Made by a program: the position numbers and the translations under genes
Assembly: GCF_000712075.1 (NCBI RefSeq)
Contig: NZ_JONW01000009.1
Location: 1 to 64,000 of the forward strand
DNA length: 64,000 nucleotides
Direction of reading: 5' to 3'
From: Caulobacter sp. UNC358MFTsu5.1
GTDB taxonomy: Bacteria; Pseudomonadota; Alphaproteobacteria; Caulobacterales; Caulobacteraceae
Shown: piece after piece, positions 35,532-45,277 of the stretch
How positions within the stretch are numbered: the first letter of the stretch is position 1
Layout: each line of letters opens with the position of its first letter
The notes under the pieces: generated by a model
Told to the model about the DNA's origin: nothing
Databases searched by the model: none
What the model saw: the letters and a program-made list of their open reading frames with translations, nothing else

Positions 35532-37013
35532 TCAGCCTTCGTAGGAGTCCGCCACCAGGCGGTTCAGCAGGCGCACGCCGAAGCCCACGGCGCCGTCCGG
35601 GACGGTCGGGTCGGTCGAGGGCTTCTTCCAGGCCACCGAGGCGATGTCCAGGTGGGCCCACGGCAGGCCGTTGACGAACTTCTGCAGGAACAGGGCGGCG
35701 GTGATCGAACCGGCCGGGCGACCGCCGATGTTCTTCATGTCGGCGATCGGGCTTTCGATCTGCTTCTCGTAGGCGGCCGGCATGGGCAGGCGCCACAGCG
35801 GCTCGCGCTCGGCCTTGCCGGCGGCGAGAAGTTTTTCCGACAAGCCGTCGTTATTGCTGAACAAACCGCCCAGGTCGTTACCCAGCGAGATGATGATCGC
35901 GCCGGTCAGGGTGGCCAGGTCGATCATGAACTTGGGCTTGAAGCGGTCCTGGCAGTACCAGAGGGCGTCGGCCAGGACGAGGCGGCCTTCGGCGTCGGTG
36001 TTGATGACCTCGATGGTCTGGCCCGACATCGAGGTGACCACGTCGCCGGGGCGCTGGGCGTTGCCGTCGGGCATGTTCTCGACCAGGCCGAGGATCCCGA
36101 TGGCGTTGACCTTGGCCTTGCGGCCGGCCAGGGCGTGCATGACGCCGGCCACGGCGGCCGCGCCGCCCATGTCCCACTTCATGTCCTCCATGCCGTCGGC
36201 CGGCTTGATCGAGATGCCGCCGGTGTCGAAACAGACGCCCTTGCCGACGAAGGCCACCGGCTGGGCCGACTTGTCGGAGGCGCCCAGCCACTTGATCACC
36301 ACCAGCTGGCTCTCGCGGACGCTGCCCTGCCCCACGCCCAGCAGCGAGCCCATGCCCAGCTTGGCCATCTCGGCCTCGCCCAGGACCTCGACCTCGAGAC
36401 CGAGCTTTTCGAGGCCCTTCACGCGGGCGGCGAATTCCTCGGGGTGCAGGATGTTGGCCGGCTCGGAGACCAGGTCGCGGCTGAACAGGACGGCGTCGGC
36501 CAGGGCTTCCAGGCCGGCGAACGCCTTCTGGGCCTTGGCCGGATCGGCGGCGGCCACCTTGACCACGCCGACGGAGGGCTTCTTCTCGGCCTTCTCGGTG
36601 GTGCGGTACTTGTCGAAGCGATAGGCCGCCAGCTTGACGCCGAAGGCGGCGCGGGCCGCCGTCTCCGCGTCGCCGCCCAGCTTCAACACCAGCTCGGTGA
36701 CGCCCGAGGCCTTCAGCGCCTGGAAGGCGTGGCCGGCGGCGACCTCGACCGTTTCGGGCTCGACCGCGCCATCGCCGTCGACACCGACCAGCAGCACGCG
36801 GGCGGCGTCCAGGCCGGCGGGGGCGATCAGGTCCAGGGTCTGGCCCTTGGCGCCGGTGAAGCGCCCGCCGGCGATCGCGCGGGCCAGGGCGCCGCCCGTG
36901 GCCTCGTTGACGGCCTTGGCCTCCGGCGACAGGGCGGCGGCCTCGTAGGCCAGGACCGCCAGGGCGGCGTTGGCGCCGGCTTGGGTGTCGGCGGTGACGA
37001 ACTCGATACGCAT
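35532..37013 (-). CDS. pepA: Leucyl aminopeptidase (493 aa)
   Basis: This is an M17-type manganese/zinc exopeptidase that removes N-terminal residues in the cytoplasm; in E. coli PepA also binds DNA. The metal-binding and catalytic stretch VGKGVCFDTGGISIKP and the signature NTDAEGRLVLADAL are intact. The N-terminal domain is normal in length. It is the first gene of a minus-strand run pepA-holC-I78 and is divergent from lptF. A short patch with unusually AT-rich codons lies at 35828-35882. Confidence 0.95.
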   Translation of the reverse strand: MRIEFVTADTQAGANAALAVLAYEAAALSPEAKAVNEATGGALARAIAGGRFTGAKGQTLDLIAPAGLDAARVLLVGVDGDGAVEPETVEVAAGHAFQALKASGVTELVLKLGGDAETAARAAFGVKLAAYRFDKYRTTEKAEKKPSVGVVKVAAADPAKAQKAFAGLEALADAVLFSRDLVSEPANILHPEEFAARVKGLEKLGLEVEVLGEAEMAKLGMGSLLGVGQGSVRESQLVVIKWLGASDKSAQPVAFVGKGVCFDTGGISIKPADGMEDMKWDMGGAAAVAGVMHALAGRKAKVNAIGILGLVENMPDGNAQRPGDVVTSMSGQTIEVINTDAEGRLVLADALWYCQDRFKPKFMIDLATLTGAIIISLGNDLGGLFSNNDGLSEKLLAAGKAEREPLWRLPMPAAYEKQIESPIADMKNIGGRPAGSITAALFLQKFVNGLPWAHLDIASVAWKKPSTDPTVPDGAVGFGVRLLNRLVADSYEG

Positions 37014-37281
37014 GGCGCGCTCCTGAAAACCGATGGAGCCCTGGCGGGACCTTCAGCCGTTGGATTGACGCAAACCCGAACCGAAGAAAAGCACCAATCG
37101 TCGGGCTCGTCGGCGCGGCGGGCGCCGAATGGCAACGAACGCCGCTTTCTCGCCTGACTTGAGCGGTTGTGCGCACGCGAACACGCCGTGTAGAAGGGAC
37201 CCGTCCTGGGGGCGCGCCGCGCGACTCCGTCTTTCCCGCCCCAGTCGTCCCCCTTCGAGCCGGTCCCCTGCCCCAACGTCG
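37014..37281. other. Divergent spacer between pepA and lptF
   Basis: The region holds the two outward-facing promoters, but no clear -35/-10 pair was identified. No small gene or RNA is supported. An open frame extends upstream of lptF through this spacer but has no family-like sequence, so the lptF start at 37282 is preferred. Confidence 0.5.
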
Positions 37282-38418
37282 ATGCGCCTGATCGAACGCT
37301 ATCTTTTCCGCCAGCTGCTGGGCCCGACGCTGTTGGCGACCCTGGCCCTGGTGGCGCTCGCCCTGTTGGCGCGCAGCCTGTCGGAGTTCGACGTCCTGAT
37401 CGAGCAGCGCCAGAGCGCGACGGTCTTCCTGAAGATCATCGCCCTGGCCCTGCCCCAGCTGCTGTCGATGATTCTACCGATCGCCCTGTTCGTGGCCACC
37501 CTGGTGGCGCTGAATCGTCTGCACACCGAGCAAGAGATCGTGGTCTGTTTCGCGGGCGGCATGAGCCGTTGGCGCGTGATCTCGCCGGCCATGCGGCTGG
37601 CCGTGTTCGCGACCCTGATCTCGCTGGTCATGAGCCTGTGGGCGGCGCCGTGGAGCTCGCGGGCGATTCGCGAGACCTTCTTCGACATCAAGTCCGACCT
37701 GGCCTCGACCCTGGTGCGTCCGGGCGAGTTCACCGAGCCGGGCCCGGGCCTGACCGTCTACGCCCAGACGATCGACCGCGACCAGATCATCCACAACCTT
37801 TTCATCCACCAGGAAAAGGCCAACGGCGGCGCCGTCACCTACACCGCCCGCGAAGGCGTCATCGCCGAACGCAAGGGCCTGCCGGTGCTGATCCTGCGCA
37901 AGGGCTCCAACCAGGAGTTCTCCAGCGCGGGCGTGCTGCAGTACCTGTCCTGGGACGAATACACCTTCGACCTCAGCTCGCTGTTCCAAAGCGACGAGCT
38001 GCTGCACTACAAGATCGGCGACCGCTATCCGCACGAGCTGTTCTTCCCCGACCTCACCCAGGACTGGGAGAAGCAGAACCGCGAGAAGCTGCTGTCGGAA
38101 GGCCACTGGCGGCTGGCCAGCCCGCTCTACAACCTGGCCATGATGTCCATGGCCGTGGCGGCGGTGATCGGCGGTTCGTTCAGCCGCATGGGCTACGGCA
38201 AGCGGATCGCCCTGGTCGGCGCGGCCGCCGCCATGGTCCAGATCCTGGGCTTCGGCGTGAAGGCCGCCTGCGACAACGACCTCTGGCTCAACCCGCTGCA
38301 GTACGCGGTGCCCCTGGCCGCGATCTGGTGGGGGCTGGCCCAGATCTTCCGCCAGAAGGTCAAGCGCTACATCGCGATCGGGGCGCACGAAGATCTCCAG
38401 CCGCTGGGGGTCGGATGA
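37282..38418 (+). CDS. lptF: LPS export ABC transporter permease LptF (378 aa)
   Basis: LptF pairs with LptG and LptB2 to extract LPS from the inner membrane. The start MRLIERYLFRQLLGPTLLATLALVALALL gives the first transmembrane helix, typical of YjgP/YjgQ proteins. Two more helices follow (LSMILPIALFVATLVALN), then a large periplasmic beta-jellyroll domain (about residues 135-270), then three C-terminal helices. Its neighbours are lptG (ATGA overlap) and lptD, so most of the LPS transport chain is together. Confidence 0.92.
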   Translation: MRLIERYLFRQLLGPTLLATLALVALALLARSLSEFDVLIEQRQSATVFLKIIALALPQLLSMILPIALFVATLVALNRLHTEQEIVVCFAGGMSRWRVISPAMRLAVFATLISLVMSLWAAPWSSRAIRETFFDIKSDLASTLVRPGEFTEPGPGLTVYAQTIDRDQIIHNLFIHQEKANGGAVTYTAREGVIAERKGLPVLILRKGSNQEFSSAGVLQYLSWDEYTFDLSSLFQSDELLHYKIGDRYPHELFFPDLTQDWEKQNREKLLSEGHWRLASPLYNLAMMSMAVAAVIGGSFSRMGYGKRIALVGAAAAMVQILGFGVKAACDNDLWLNPLQYAVPLAAIWWGLAQIFRQKVKRYIAIGAHEDLQPLGVG

Positions 38419-39518
38419 TCGGCATCGGCATGATCGAGCGCTATGTGCTCCGCAAGACCCTGGGGGGGCTGGCCGCCGCCCTGGCGGTCGTCAGCGTGCT
38501 GGTCATGCTGATCGCCTTCGTCGACATCTCCAAGAACGTCGGCACCCGGGCCGAGGTGGGCTTCGCCCAGCTGCTGTTCCTGACCGTGCTGCAGGCGCCG
38601 GCCACGATCCTGGTGCTGACGCCGTTCATCTTCCTGTTCGGGACCCTGGGCGCCTTCGTCGGCCTGAACCGGCGCAGCGAGCTGATCGCCATGCGGGCGG
38701 CCGGGGTGTCGGCCTGGCGCTTCATCATGCCCGCCGCCGTCGCCGCCTTCGTGATGGGCCTGGTGACCCTGACCCTGCTCAACCCGCTGACCTCGGCGAT
38801 GAGCGCCCAGTTCGAGGCCTCCCGCGACGCGCTGATGGAGACCTACCTGAAGGCCGCGCCCAAGGGGTTGTGGCTGCGCCAGGGCAACGAGAAGACCCAG
38901 GTGGTCATCCGGGCGCGGGCCCGGGATCAGGTCGACGGCAGCGTCCGCCTGCGCGGCGTCTCGCTGTTCGAATACGCGGTGCAGCCGGACGGCACCTTGC
39001 AGTTCTCCCGCCGCATCGAGGCGGACGAGGCGCGGCTGGAGCCGGGCTTCTGGCAGCTGTCGGGGGTGCGGGTGGCCATGCCGGGCGCCGGCGCGATCCG
39101 TTCCGAGACCTACACCATGCCGTCCGACCTGGACGACCGCACGGCGTCCGAGCGGTTCAACAACCCGCAGGCCATCGCCGTCTGGCGGCTGCCCGACACG
39201 ATCAAGCGCACGGAAGCGGCGGGTTTCTCGTCGATCCCCTTCCGTCTGCGGCTGCAGCAGGTCCTGGCCACGCCGCTGCTGTTCGCGGCGATGTCGGTGC
39301 TGGCGGCCGCCTTCTCGCTGCGGCTGATGCGGCTGGGCGGGCTGGCGGGACTGGCCGGGGCTGGCGTGACGCTGGGCTTTGGTTTCTTCTTCTTTAACGA
39401 GCTGTGTGGCGCATTGGGCAAGGCCGACGTGCTGACGCCGGTCATGGCCGCCTGGACGCCGCCGGTGGTGGCGCTTTTGGCGGGTCTGACTCTGCTTTGC
39501 TATACCGAGGATGGTTGA
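38415..39518 (+). CDS. lptG: LPS export ABC transporter permease LptG (367 aa)
   Basis: This is the second permease of the LPS exporter. The N-terminus MIERYVLRKTLGGLAAAL, FLFGTLGAFVGLNRRSELIAMRAAGVSAWRFI (the LptB coupling region) and FEYAVQPDGTL in the periplasmic domain are typical, and three C-terminal helices end with LLAGLTLLCY. The ATG at 38415 overlaps the lptF stop; a second possible ATG lies at 38430. The stop overlaps the lptD start by 8 bases. Confidence 0.92.
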   Translation: MIGIGMIERYVLRKTLGGLAAALAVVSVLVMLIAFVDISKNVGTRAEVGFAQLLFLTVLQAPATILVLTPFIFLFGTLGAFVGLNRRSELIAMRAAGVSAWRFIMPAAVAAFVMGLVTLTLLNPLTSAMSAQFEASRDALMETYLKAAPKGLWLRQGNEKTQVVIRARARDQVDGSVRLRGVSLFEYAVQPDGTLQFSRRIEADEARLEPGFWQLSGVRVAMPGAGAIRSETYTMPSDLDDRTASERFNNPQAIAVWRLPDTIKRTEAAGFSSIPFRLRLQQVLATPLLFAAMSVLAAAFSLRLMRLGGLAGLAGAGVTLGFGFFFFNELCGALGKADVLTPVMAAWTPPVVALLAGLTLLCYTEDG

Positions 39519-41982
39519 GTCTGTGTCGGGATCGAGGTCGTTGATGTTGGAGCTTCGCTGGGGGGCGAAAGAGAAGAGCCGCGCGGTCCTGCTGGCCGGT
39601 GCGGCCTGGCTCGCCCTGAGCGGCTCGGCGCAGGCGCAGCAGTCGCTCGCCACGATCCCGGCCGCGCCCGCGCCGCCCCCGGCCGTGGACGACGGCCTGG
39701 GCGACACCGGCTACTACCTGGAATCGGACCTTCTGATCCGCGACGACGCCAATCAGAAGATGATCGCCCGCGGCGACGTCGAGGCCCGCTACCAGGGGCG
39801 CACCCTGCGCGCCGACGAGGTGGTCTACGACACCAAGAGCGAGGTGATCACCGCCCACGGCCACGTGACCCTGATCAACGCCGACGGCACCGCCCAGTTC
39901 GCCGACGACATGACCATGGACAAGGACATGAAGGCCGGCTTCGCCCGCCACGTGTCGGCCCGCCTGGACAAGAACATCAAGATCGCGGCCGACAGCGCCG
40001 TGCGTCGCAACGACCAGATCACCGAACTGAACAAGGCGATCTACACGCCCTGCGAGGTGTGCGCCGAAAAGCCGAAGCCGACCTGGAGCATCCAGGCCGA
40101 CAAGGTGGTCCAGGACAAGACCAAGCACCTAGTCTACTACCACGGCGCGACGATCCGCATGTGGGGCGCGCCCCTGATGTACCTGCCGGTGTTCTGGCAC
40201 CCGGATCCCGAGACCGAGCGGCGCTCCGGCTTCCTGGTGCCCAAGATCGGCGTCTCGAAGAAGCGCGGCCTGGTCTACCAGCAGCCCTATCTGTTCGTGA
40301 TCTCGCCGTCTCAGGATTTGGTCGTAAGTCCCCAAATCAACACGAAAGTTAATCCTTTCCTGAACGCGACTTACCGCAAGCGCTTCTACTCGGGCTACGT
40401 CGAGGCGCGGGTCGGCGCCACCTACGACAAGGACTTCGACAACCACGGCGACCGCTTCGGCGAGGCCACGGCCAAGAGCTACATCCTGGCCAAGGGCGCG
40501 TTCGACATCGACGAGAAGTGGAAGTGGGGCTTCACCGCCGAGCGGGCCTCGCAGGCGCTGATCTTCGACGACTACGACATCGGCGACGTCTACCAGCAGC
40601 GCGGCATGTTCACGGGCGACGACCATCGCCTGATGTCGCAGATCTACGCCACGCGTCAGTCGGACCGGTCCTGGTTCTCGGCCTCGATGGTGTCCGTCCA
40701 GGGGCTGCGCGTCGTGCAGGTCAGCTCCACCGGCCTGGCGAACCAGTTCGAGAACAGCGGGGCCTTCCCCCTGATCGGCCCGCTGGTGGAAGGGCGCTGG
40801 GAGCCGGAGTCGCCCGTTTTGGGCGGACGCCTGCGCGTCCAGGGCTCGGGCGTGGTCCTGACCCGTTCGGAATCCCAGTTCGGTGAGCCGCCCTACGCCT
40901 ACGCGGCCTACAAAGGCCAGGACGGCGTCGACTCGGCGCGCGGCACGATCGAGGGCGACTGGCGCGCCAGCGTCGTCGTGGGGCCGGGCGTGCGCGTGGA
41001 GCCCTTCGCGCAGGCGCGCGGCGACAGCTACCGCGTCCGCGACGTCTTCCTGCCGCCCAGCGCCTTGGCCGCGGGCGACACGACGACCAACATCAACTAC
41101 TCGCGCGGCCTGGGCGTCGCCGGCGTTGACTTGAGCATGCCCTTCTTCAAGCCCCTGAAGGGTGGCGGCAGCATCGTCCTCGAACCTCTGGCCCAATTGG
41201 CCACCGGCTCCGACAGCTCGCGCGTGCCGATCGTCGTGGCGCGCGATCCCGCCGGCAATCCGATCTACTTCAACGAAGACAGCACCAACTTCGAGCTCGA
41301 CGAAACCAACCTGTTCGACGTCAACAAGTCGCCCGGCTTCGACCTCTACGAAGGCGGCACGCGCATGAACCTTGGCGGCCGCGCCACGGTGAAGTTCGCC
41401 GACGGCCGCGGCGGCAGCGTCCTCGTCGGGCGCAGCCTGCGCACCAAGGTCGATCCGCTGATGCCCACCCGCGCGGGCCTCGACCAGAAGGCGTCCGACT
41501 GGATCGTGGCGGCTACCGTCACCCCGATCCGAGGCGTCACGGCCTTCACCCGCGCGCGTTTCGACGACGACACCAGCAAGCTCAACCGCCTCGAGGCCGG
41601 CCTCGACTATTCCGGCGCGAAAGGTTTCGCCTCCTTGCGCTACCTGAAGGACAACAAGGACACCTCGGGCCTGCGCCAGGAGAACCTGGACTTCATCGGC
41701 GACTACATGGTCAGCGAGCACTGGGGCGTGACCGCCCTCGGACGTCTCGCCTATCAGGACGCCCGCGCCTTCGGTCTTTCGGCCAACGCCAGCAAGTGGT
41801 CGTGGACCCGGCGGGACCTGGGCGTCTACTACAAGGACGACTGCATCCGGCTGGATGTGATCTACCAGAACGAGGATCGCTACACCCAGACGTCCAATGC
41901 CGGCCTGAAACTGAGGGCGGATCAATCCGTGGTCCTGCGCCTAACGCTCGCCACATTGGGCGACACACTGTACAGCGATTAG
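39511..41982 (+). CDS. lptD: LPS assembly outer-membrane protein LptD (823 aa)
   Basis: LptD inserts LPS into the outer leaflet. A signal peptide (ending GSAQAQ) is followed by an OstA-like beta-jellyroll (about residues 65-185; ARGDVEARYQGRTLRADEVVYD). A C-x-x-C pair (PCEVC) and C-terminal DDCIRL provide cysteines for the folding disulfides. The remaining part is a 26-strand barrel. The start could be ATG 39511, overlapping lptG, or ATG 39544, which gives a more compact signal peptide. A run of unusual A/T-ending codons sits at 40312-40366. Confidence 0.93.
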   Translation: MVESVSGSRSLMLELRWGAKEKSRAVLLAGAAWLALSGSAQAQQSLATIPAAPAPPPAVDDGLGDTGYYLESDLLIRDDANQKMIARGDVEARYQGRTLRADEVVYDTKSEVITAHGHVTLINADGTAQFADDMTMDKDMKAGFARHVSARLDKNIKIAADSAVRRNDQITELNKAIYTPCEVCAEKPKPTWSIQADKVVQDKTKHLVYYHGATIRMWGAPLMYLPVFWHPDPETERRSGFLVPKIGVSKKRGLVYQQPYLFVISPSQDLVVSPQINTKVNPFLNATYRKRFYSGYVEARVGATYDKDFDNHGDRFGEATAKSYILAKGAFDIDEKWKWGFTAERASQALIFDDYDIGDVYQQRGMFTGDDHRLMSQIYATRQSDRSWFSASMVSVQGLRVVQVSSTGLANQFENSGAFPLIGPLVEGRWEPESPVLGGRLRVQGSGVVLTRSESQFGEPPYAYAAYKGQDGVDSARGTIEGDWRASVVVGPGVRVEPFAQARGDSYRVRDVFLPPSALAAGDTTTNINYSRGLGVAGVDLSMPFFKPLKGGGSIVLEPLAQLATGSDSSRVPIVVARDPAGNPIYFNEDSTNFELDETNLFDVNKSPGFDLYEGGTRMNLGGRATVKFADGRGGSVLVGRSLRTKVDPLMPTRAGLDQKASDWIVAATVTPIRGVTAFTRARFDDDTSKLNRLEAGLDYSGAKGFASLRYLKDNKDTSGLRQENLDFIGDYMVSEHWGVTALGRLAYQDARAFGLSANASKWSWTRRDLGVYYKDDCIRLDVIYQNEDRYTQTSNAGLKLRADQSVVLRLTLATLGDTLYSD

Positions 41983-42057
41983 AATGTCACCGCGTCGGGG
42001 GACGCGCGATTAAGCGCGCGCCTTCCTTTGGACGCGTCTAGAGGAACGACAATACCG

Positions 42058-43407
42058 ATGCGGTCTGCGCGTAGCGTGACGAAACTGGCGGCCTGCACCG
42101 CTTCCATCCTCGCCTTGACCGTGGCGAGCCTTGGTTCGGCGGTCCAGGCCCAGGAGGCCGCGCCTCCGTCGGCGGACGCCCCCGCCGCGGCCGCCGCGCC
42201 GCGCGCCAACCCGCTGTCGGAAAGCGTCGCCGCCGTCGTCAACGACGACATCATCTCCAGCTACGATCTGATGCAGCGCATGCGCCTGCTGATGGTGACC
42301 TCGGGCATGCAGCCGACCCAGGAGAACCTGCCCCAGCTGGAGCAGGAAGCCCTGCGCTCGCTGATCGACGAGCACGTCCAGATGCAGGAACTGCGTCGGG
42401 TCGAGAAGGCTCAGAAGATCACGATCATCTCCACCGACCAGGAGGTCGCGGAGCAGATCCAGGACATCGCCAAGGGCAACAACATGACGGCCGACCAGCT
42501 GACCCAGCAGCTGGCCGCCCAAGGTGTCGGAATCGACACCTGGAAGGCGCAGATCCGCGCCGACAGCAGCTGGCAGGCCTGGATCAGCGGCCGCTACGGC
42601 TCGCGCCTGCGCATCGGCGACGACCAGATCAAGGCCTTCGAGCGCCGCCAGGCGGAAGCCGCCAGCAAGCCGCAGTACCAGGTCAGCGAAGTGTTCATCG
42701 ACGCCCAGCGCGTGGGCGGCATGGAAGTGGCCGAGAACGGCGCCAAGCAGCTGATCTCCCAGATGCAGCAGGGCGCCCCCTTCCCGGCCGTGGCCCGTCA
42801 GTTCTCGGCCTCGCCGACCGCGGCCAACGGCGGCGACGCCGGTTGGGTCAGCCCCGGCGAGATGCCGCCCGAGGTCGACGCGGCGCTGGATCAGCTGCGT
42901 CCCGGCCAGCTGTCGGCCCCGATCCCGGTGCGCGACGGCGTCTACATCCTGTATCTGCGCGACAAGCGCTCGGGCGCGAAGACGGCCCTGGTCGACCTCA
43001 AGCAGGTGGCCGTGGCCCTGCCCAAGGACGCACCCCAGGCCCAGGTCGACGCCGCCAACAAGCTGCTGGTCGACCTGAAGCCGAAGATCACCAGCTGCGA
43101 GACCCTGGAAGCCACGGCCGGCAAGGTCGACGGCGCGGTCGCCGGCGACCTGGGCGAAGCCGAGATCACCGATCTGGCGCCCGCCTTCCAGGAAGCCGCC
43201 AACAGCCTCAAGGTCGGCCAGGTCTCCGACCCGATCCGCACGGACGCGGGCCTCCACCTGATCGCGGTCTGCGGCAAGCGCCAGTCGGGCGCCCAGGCCC
43301 CAACCCACGATCAGATCGAAAATCGCCTGCGCGGCCAACAGCTTGCGCTGATCTCCAAACGTTACCTGCGAGACCTGCGCAACTCGGCGACCATCGAGAC
43401 CCGGTGA
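42058..43407 (+). CDS. surA: Periplasmic chaperone/peptidyl-prolyl isomerase SurA (449 aa)
   Basis: SurA escorts outer-membrane proteins, including LptD, across the periplasm. A signal peptide (ending VQAQE, about residue 32) precedes the SurA N-domain (ESVAAVVNDDIISSYDLMQRMRLLM). A parvulin domain follows (SEVFIDA...FPAVARQFSASPTAANGGDAGWVSPGEMP, about residues 215-275). A second, weaker parvulin-like half runs to the C-terminus. The start chosen is ATG 42058, with GAGGA 13 bases upstream. It lies 75 bases after lptD and overlaps pdxA by a GTGA. Confidence 0.92.
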   Translation: MRSARSVTKLAACTASILALTVASLGSAVQAQEAAPPSADAPAAAAAPRANPLSESVAAVVNDDIISSYDLMQRMRLLMVTSGMQPTQENLPQLEQEALRSLIDEHVQMQELRRVEKAQKITIISTDQEVAEQIQDIAKGNNMTADQLTQQLAAQGVGIDTWKAQIRADSSWQAWISGRYGSRLRIGDDQIKAFERRQAEAASKPQYQVSEVFIDAQRVGGMEVAENGAKQLISQMQQGAPFPAVARQFSASPTAANGGDAGWVSPGEMPPEVDAALDQLRPGQLSAPIPVRDGVYILYLRDKRSGAKTALVDLKQVAVALPKDAPQAQVDAANKLLVDLKPKITSCETLEATAGKVDGAVAGDLGEAEITDLAPAFQEAANSLKVGQVSDPIRTDAGLHLIAVCGKRQSGAQAPTHDQIENRLRGQQLALISKRYLRDLRNSATIETR

Positions 43408-44408
43408 AGACGACCGCCCTTGCCCTGAGCGCGGGCGATCCGGCCGGCATCGGGCCGGAGATCATCGCCAAGGCCTGGTCGGTCCTGCGCGCCGAAGGGC
43501 CGACGTTCATGGTGGTGGGCGACGCCCAGCTGCTGGCCTCGGCCGGCGGCGGGGTGAAGGTCCGTCCCGTCACCGGACCGGTCGAGGCGATCAAGGTGTT
43601 CGGCGAGGCCCTACCCGTCCTCGACATCCCGCTGCAGGCGCCCGTCGTGGCCGGCCAGCCGTCCAGCGCCCACGCGCCCCAGGTGATCCGCTGGATCGAG
43701 ACCGGGGCCGGCCTGGCCCTGTCCGGCGCCGTCGCCGGCCTGGTCACCGCCCCCATCGCCAAGGCCCCGCTCTACGACGCCGGCTTCGCCTTTCCGGGTC
43801 ACACCGAGTTCCTGGCCGAGCTGACCCATGTGGGCGAGCGCCAGCCGCCGCACGGGCCGATCATGATGCTGGCGGCCCGCGACCTGCGCGCCACCCTCGT
43901 GACGATCCACACCCCGTTGTCGGCCGTGCCCGCCGCCCTGTCGGTCGAGGCGATCGTCAACGCCGGCCTGGTGACGGTCGAGGCCCTGCGCAAGGACTTC
44001 GGCATCGCCGTCCCCCGCCTGGCGGTGGCGGCCCTGAACCCCCACGCCGGCGAAGGCGGCGCGCTGGGCGGCGAGGAGGCGGCGATCATCGAGCCGGCGG
44101 TCCAGGCCCTTCGCGCGCAGGGCGTGCAGGTCAAGGGCCCCGCCCCCGCCGACACCCTGTTCCACGCCGAGGCCCGCGCCACCTACGACGCGGTGCTGTG
44201 CATGTACCACGACCAGGCCCTGATCCCGGTCAAGATGCTGGACTTCTGGGCCGGGGTGAACGTCACCCTGGGCCTGCCGATCGTGCGCACCTCGCCCGAT
44301 CATGGTACGGGTTTCGACATCGCCGGTCGGGGCCTGGCCCGGGCCGACAGCCTGATCGCCGCCATCCGCCTGGCCGCCGAGATCGCCGACCGGCGCTCGA
44401 TCGCCTGA
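43404..44408 (+). CDS. pdxA: 4-hydroxythreonine-4-phosphate dehydrogenase (334 aa)
   Basis: PdxA makes the precursor of pyridoxal phosphate by NAD-dependent oxidation and decarboxylation of 4-hydroxythreonine phosphate. Family motifs are SAGDPAGIGPEII at the N-terminus, FPGHTEFLAELT (metal-binding His), ALNPHAGEGG and MYHDQALIPVKMLDFW. The GTG start at 43404 overlaps the surA TGA, implying coupling. rsmA follows after 39 bases. The lptD-surA-pdxA-rsmA order is a widely conserved proteobacterial cluster. Confidence 0.95.
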   Translation: MKTTALALSAGDPAGIGPEIIAKAWSVLRAEGPTFMVVGDAQLLASAGGGVKVRPVTGPVEAIKVFGEALPVLDIPLQAPVVAGQPSSAHAPQVIRWIETGAGLALSGAVAGLVTAPIAKAPLYDAGFAFPGHTEFLAELTHVGERQPPHGPIMMLAARDLRATLVTIHTPLSAVPAALSVEAIVNAGLVTVEALRKDFGIAVPRLAVAALNPHAGEGGALGGEEAAIIEPAVQALRAQGVQVKGPAPADTLFHAEARATYDAVLCMYHDQALIPVKMLDFWAGVNVTLGLPIVRTSPDHGTGFDIAGRGLARADSLIAAIRLAAEIADRRSIA

Positions 44409-44447
44409 GTCTCCAGATATCTGAGCCGCTAGAACCCTCGAGTCCCG

Positions 44448-45269
44448 ATGAGCCTCGCCGACCTGCCGCCGCTCCGCGAGGTTCTCGCCGAGCATGACCT
44501 GCTGGCCAACAAGAGCTTCGGCCAGCACTTCCTGCTGGACCTGAACATCACCCGCAAGATCGCCCGCCTGTCCGAGGTGGGCGAAGGCGACGTGGTGATC
44601 GAGGTCGGCCCCGGTCCCGGCGGCCTGACCCGCGCCCTGCTGGAGACCGGCGCCCGCGTCGTGGCGGTGGAGATGGACAAGCGGTTCATCCCGCTGCTGG
44701 AGGAACTGGGCGCCGCGGCGGACGGCCGCCTGACCATCGTCCAGGGCGACGCCCTGAAGGTGGACATGGCCGCCATCGCCGGCGGCCCGGCCCACATGGT
44801 CTCCAACCTGCCCTACAATGTCGGCACGCCGCTGCTGATCAACTGGCTGACGGGCCCGTATCGGCCGCTGTCGATGACCCTGATGTTCCAGAAGGAGGTC
44901 GCCGACCGCATCGCCGCCGATACGGATGACGACGCCTATGGCCGCCTGGCCGTGGTGTCACAGACCGTCTGCAGCGCCAAGGTGGTCATGGACCTGCCGG
45001 CCCGCGCCTTCACCCCGCCGCCCAAGGTGGCCTCGGCCGTGGTGCGCCTGGTCCCGCTGGAGCCGGCGCCCGACAAGGCCCTGGTCGCGGCCCTGGAGAA
45101 GATCACCGCCGCCGCCTTCGGCCAGCGCCGCAAGATGCTGCGCTCCAGCCTCAAGGGCCTGGGCGGCGCGGCGCTGTGCGAAAAGGCCGGGATCAATCCC
45201 GACGCCCGGGCCGAGACGATCGACGTGGCCGGGTTCCAGGACCTGGCGCGGGCGTTGCTGGAGGCCTGA
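44448..45269 (+). CDS. rsmA: 16S rRNA dimethyladenosine transferase (273 aa)
   Basis: RsmA (KsgA) dimethylates two adjacent adenines in helix 45 of 16S rRNA. It has the N-terminal KSFGQHFLLDLNITRKIA element. The SAM-binding motif I is VIEVGPGPGGLTRALLE (about residues 49-65). The catalytic motif NLPYNVGTPLL is near residue 121. A C-terminal helical domain ends the protein. It is the last gene of the plus-strand run, converging on an unknown minus-strand gene 8 bases away. Confidence 0.96.
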   Translation: MSLADLPPLREVLAEHDLLANKSFGQHFLLDLNITRKIARLSEVGEGDVVIEVGPGPGGLTRALLETGARVVAVEMDKRFIPLLEELGAAADGRLTIVQGDALKVDMAAIAGGPAHMVSNLPYNVGTPLLINWLTGPYRPLSMTLMFQKEVADRIAADTDDDAYGRLAVVSQTVCSAKVVMDLPARAFTPPPKVASAVVRLVPLEPAPDKALVAALEKITAAAFGQRRKMLRSSLKGLGGAALCEKAGINPDARAETIDVAGFQDLARALLEA

Positions 45270-45277
45270 TCGGCGAG

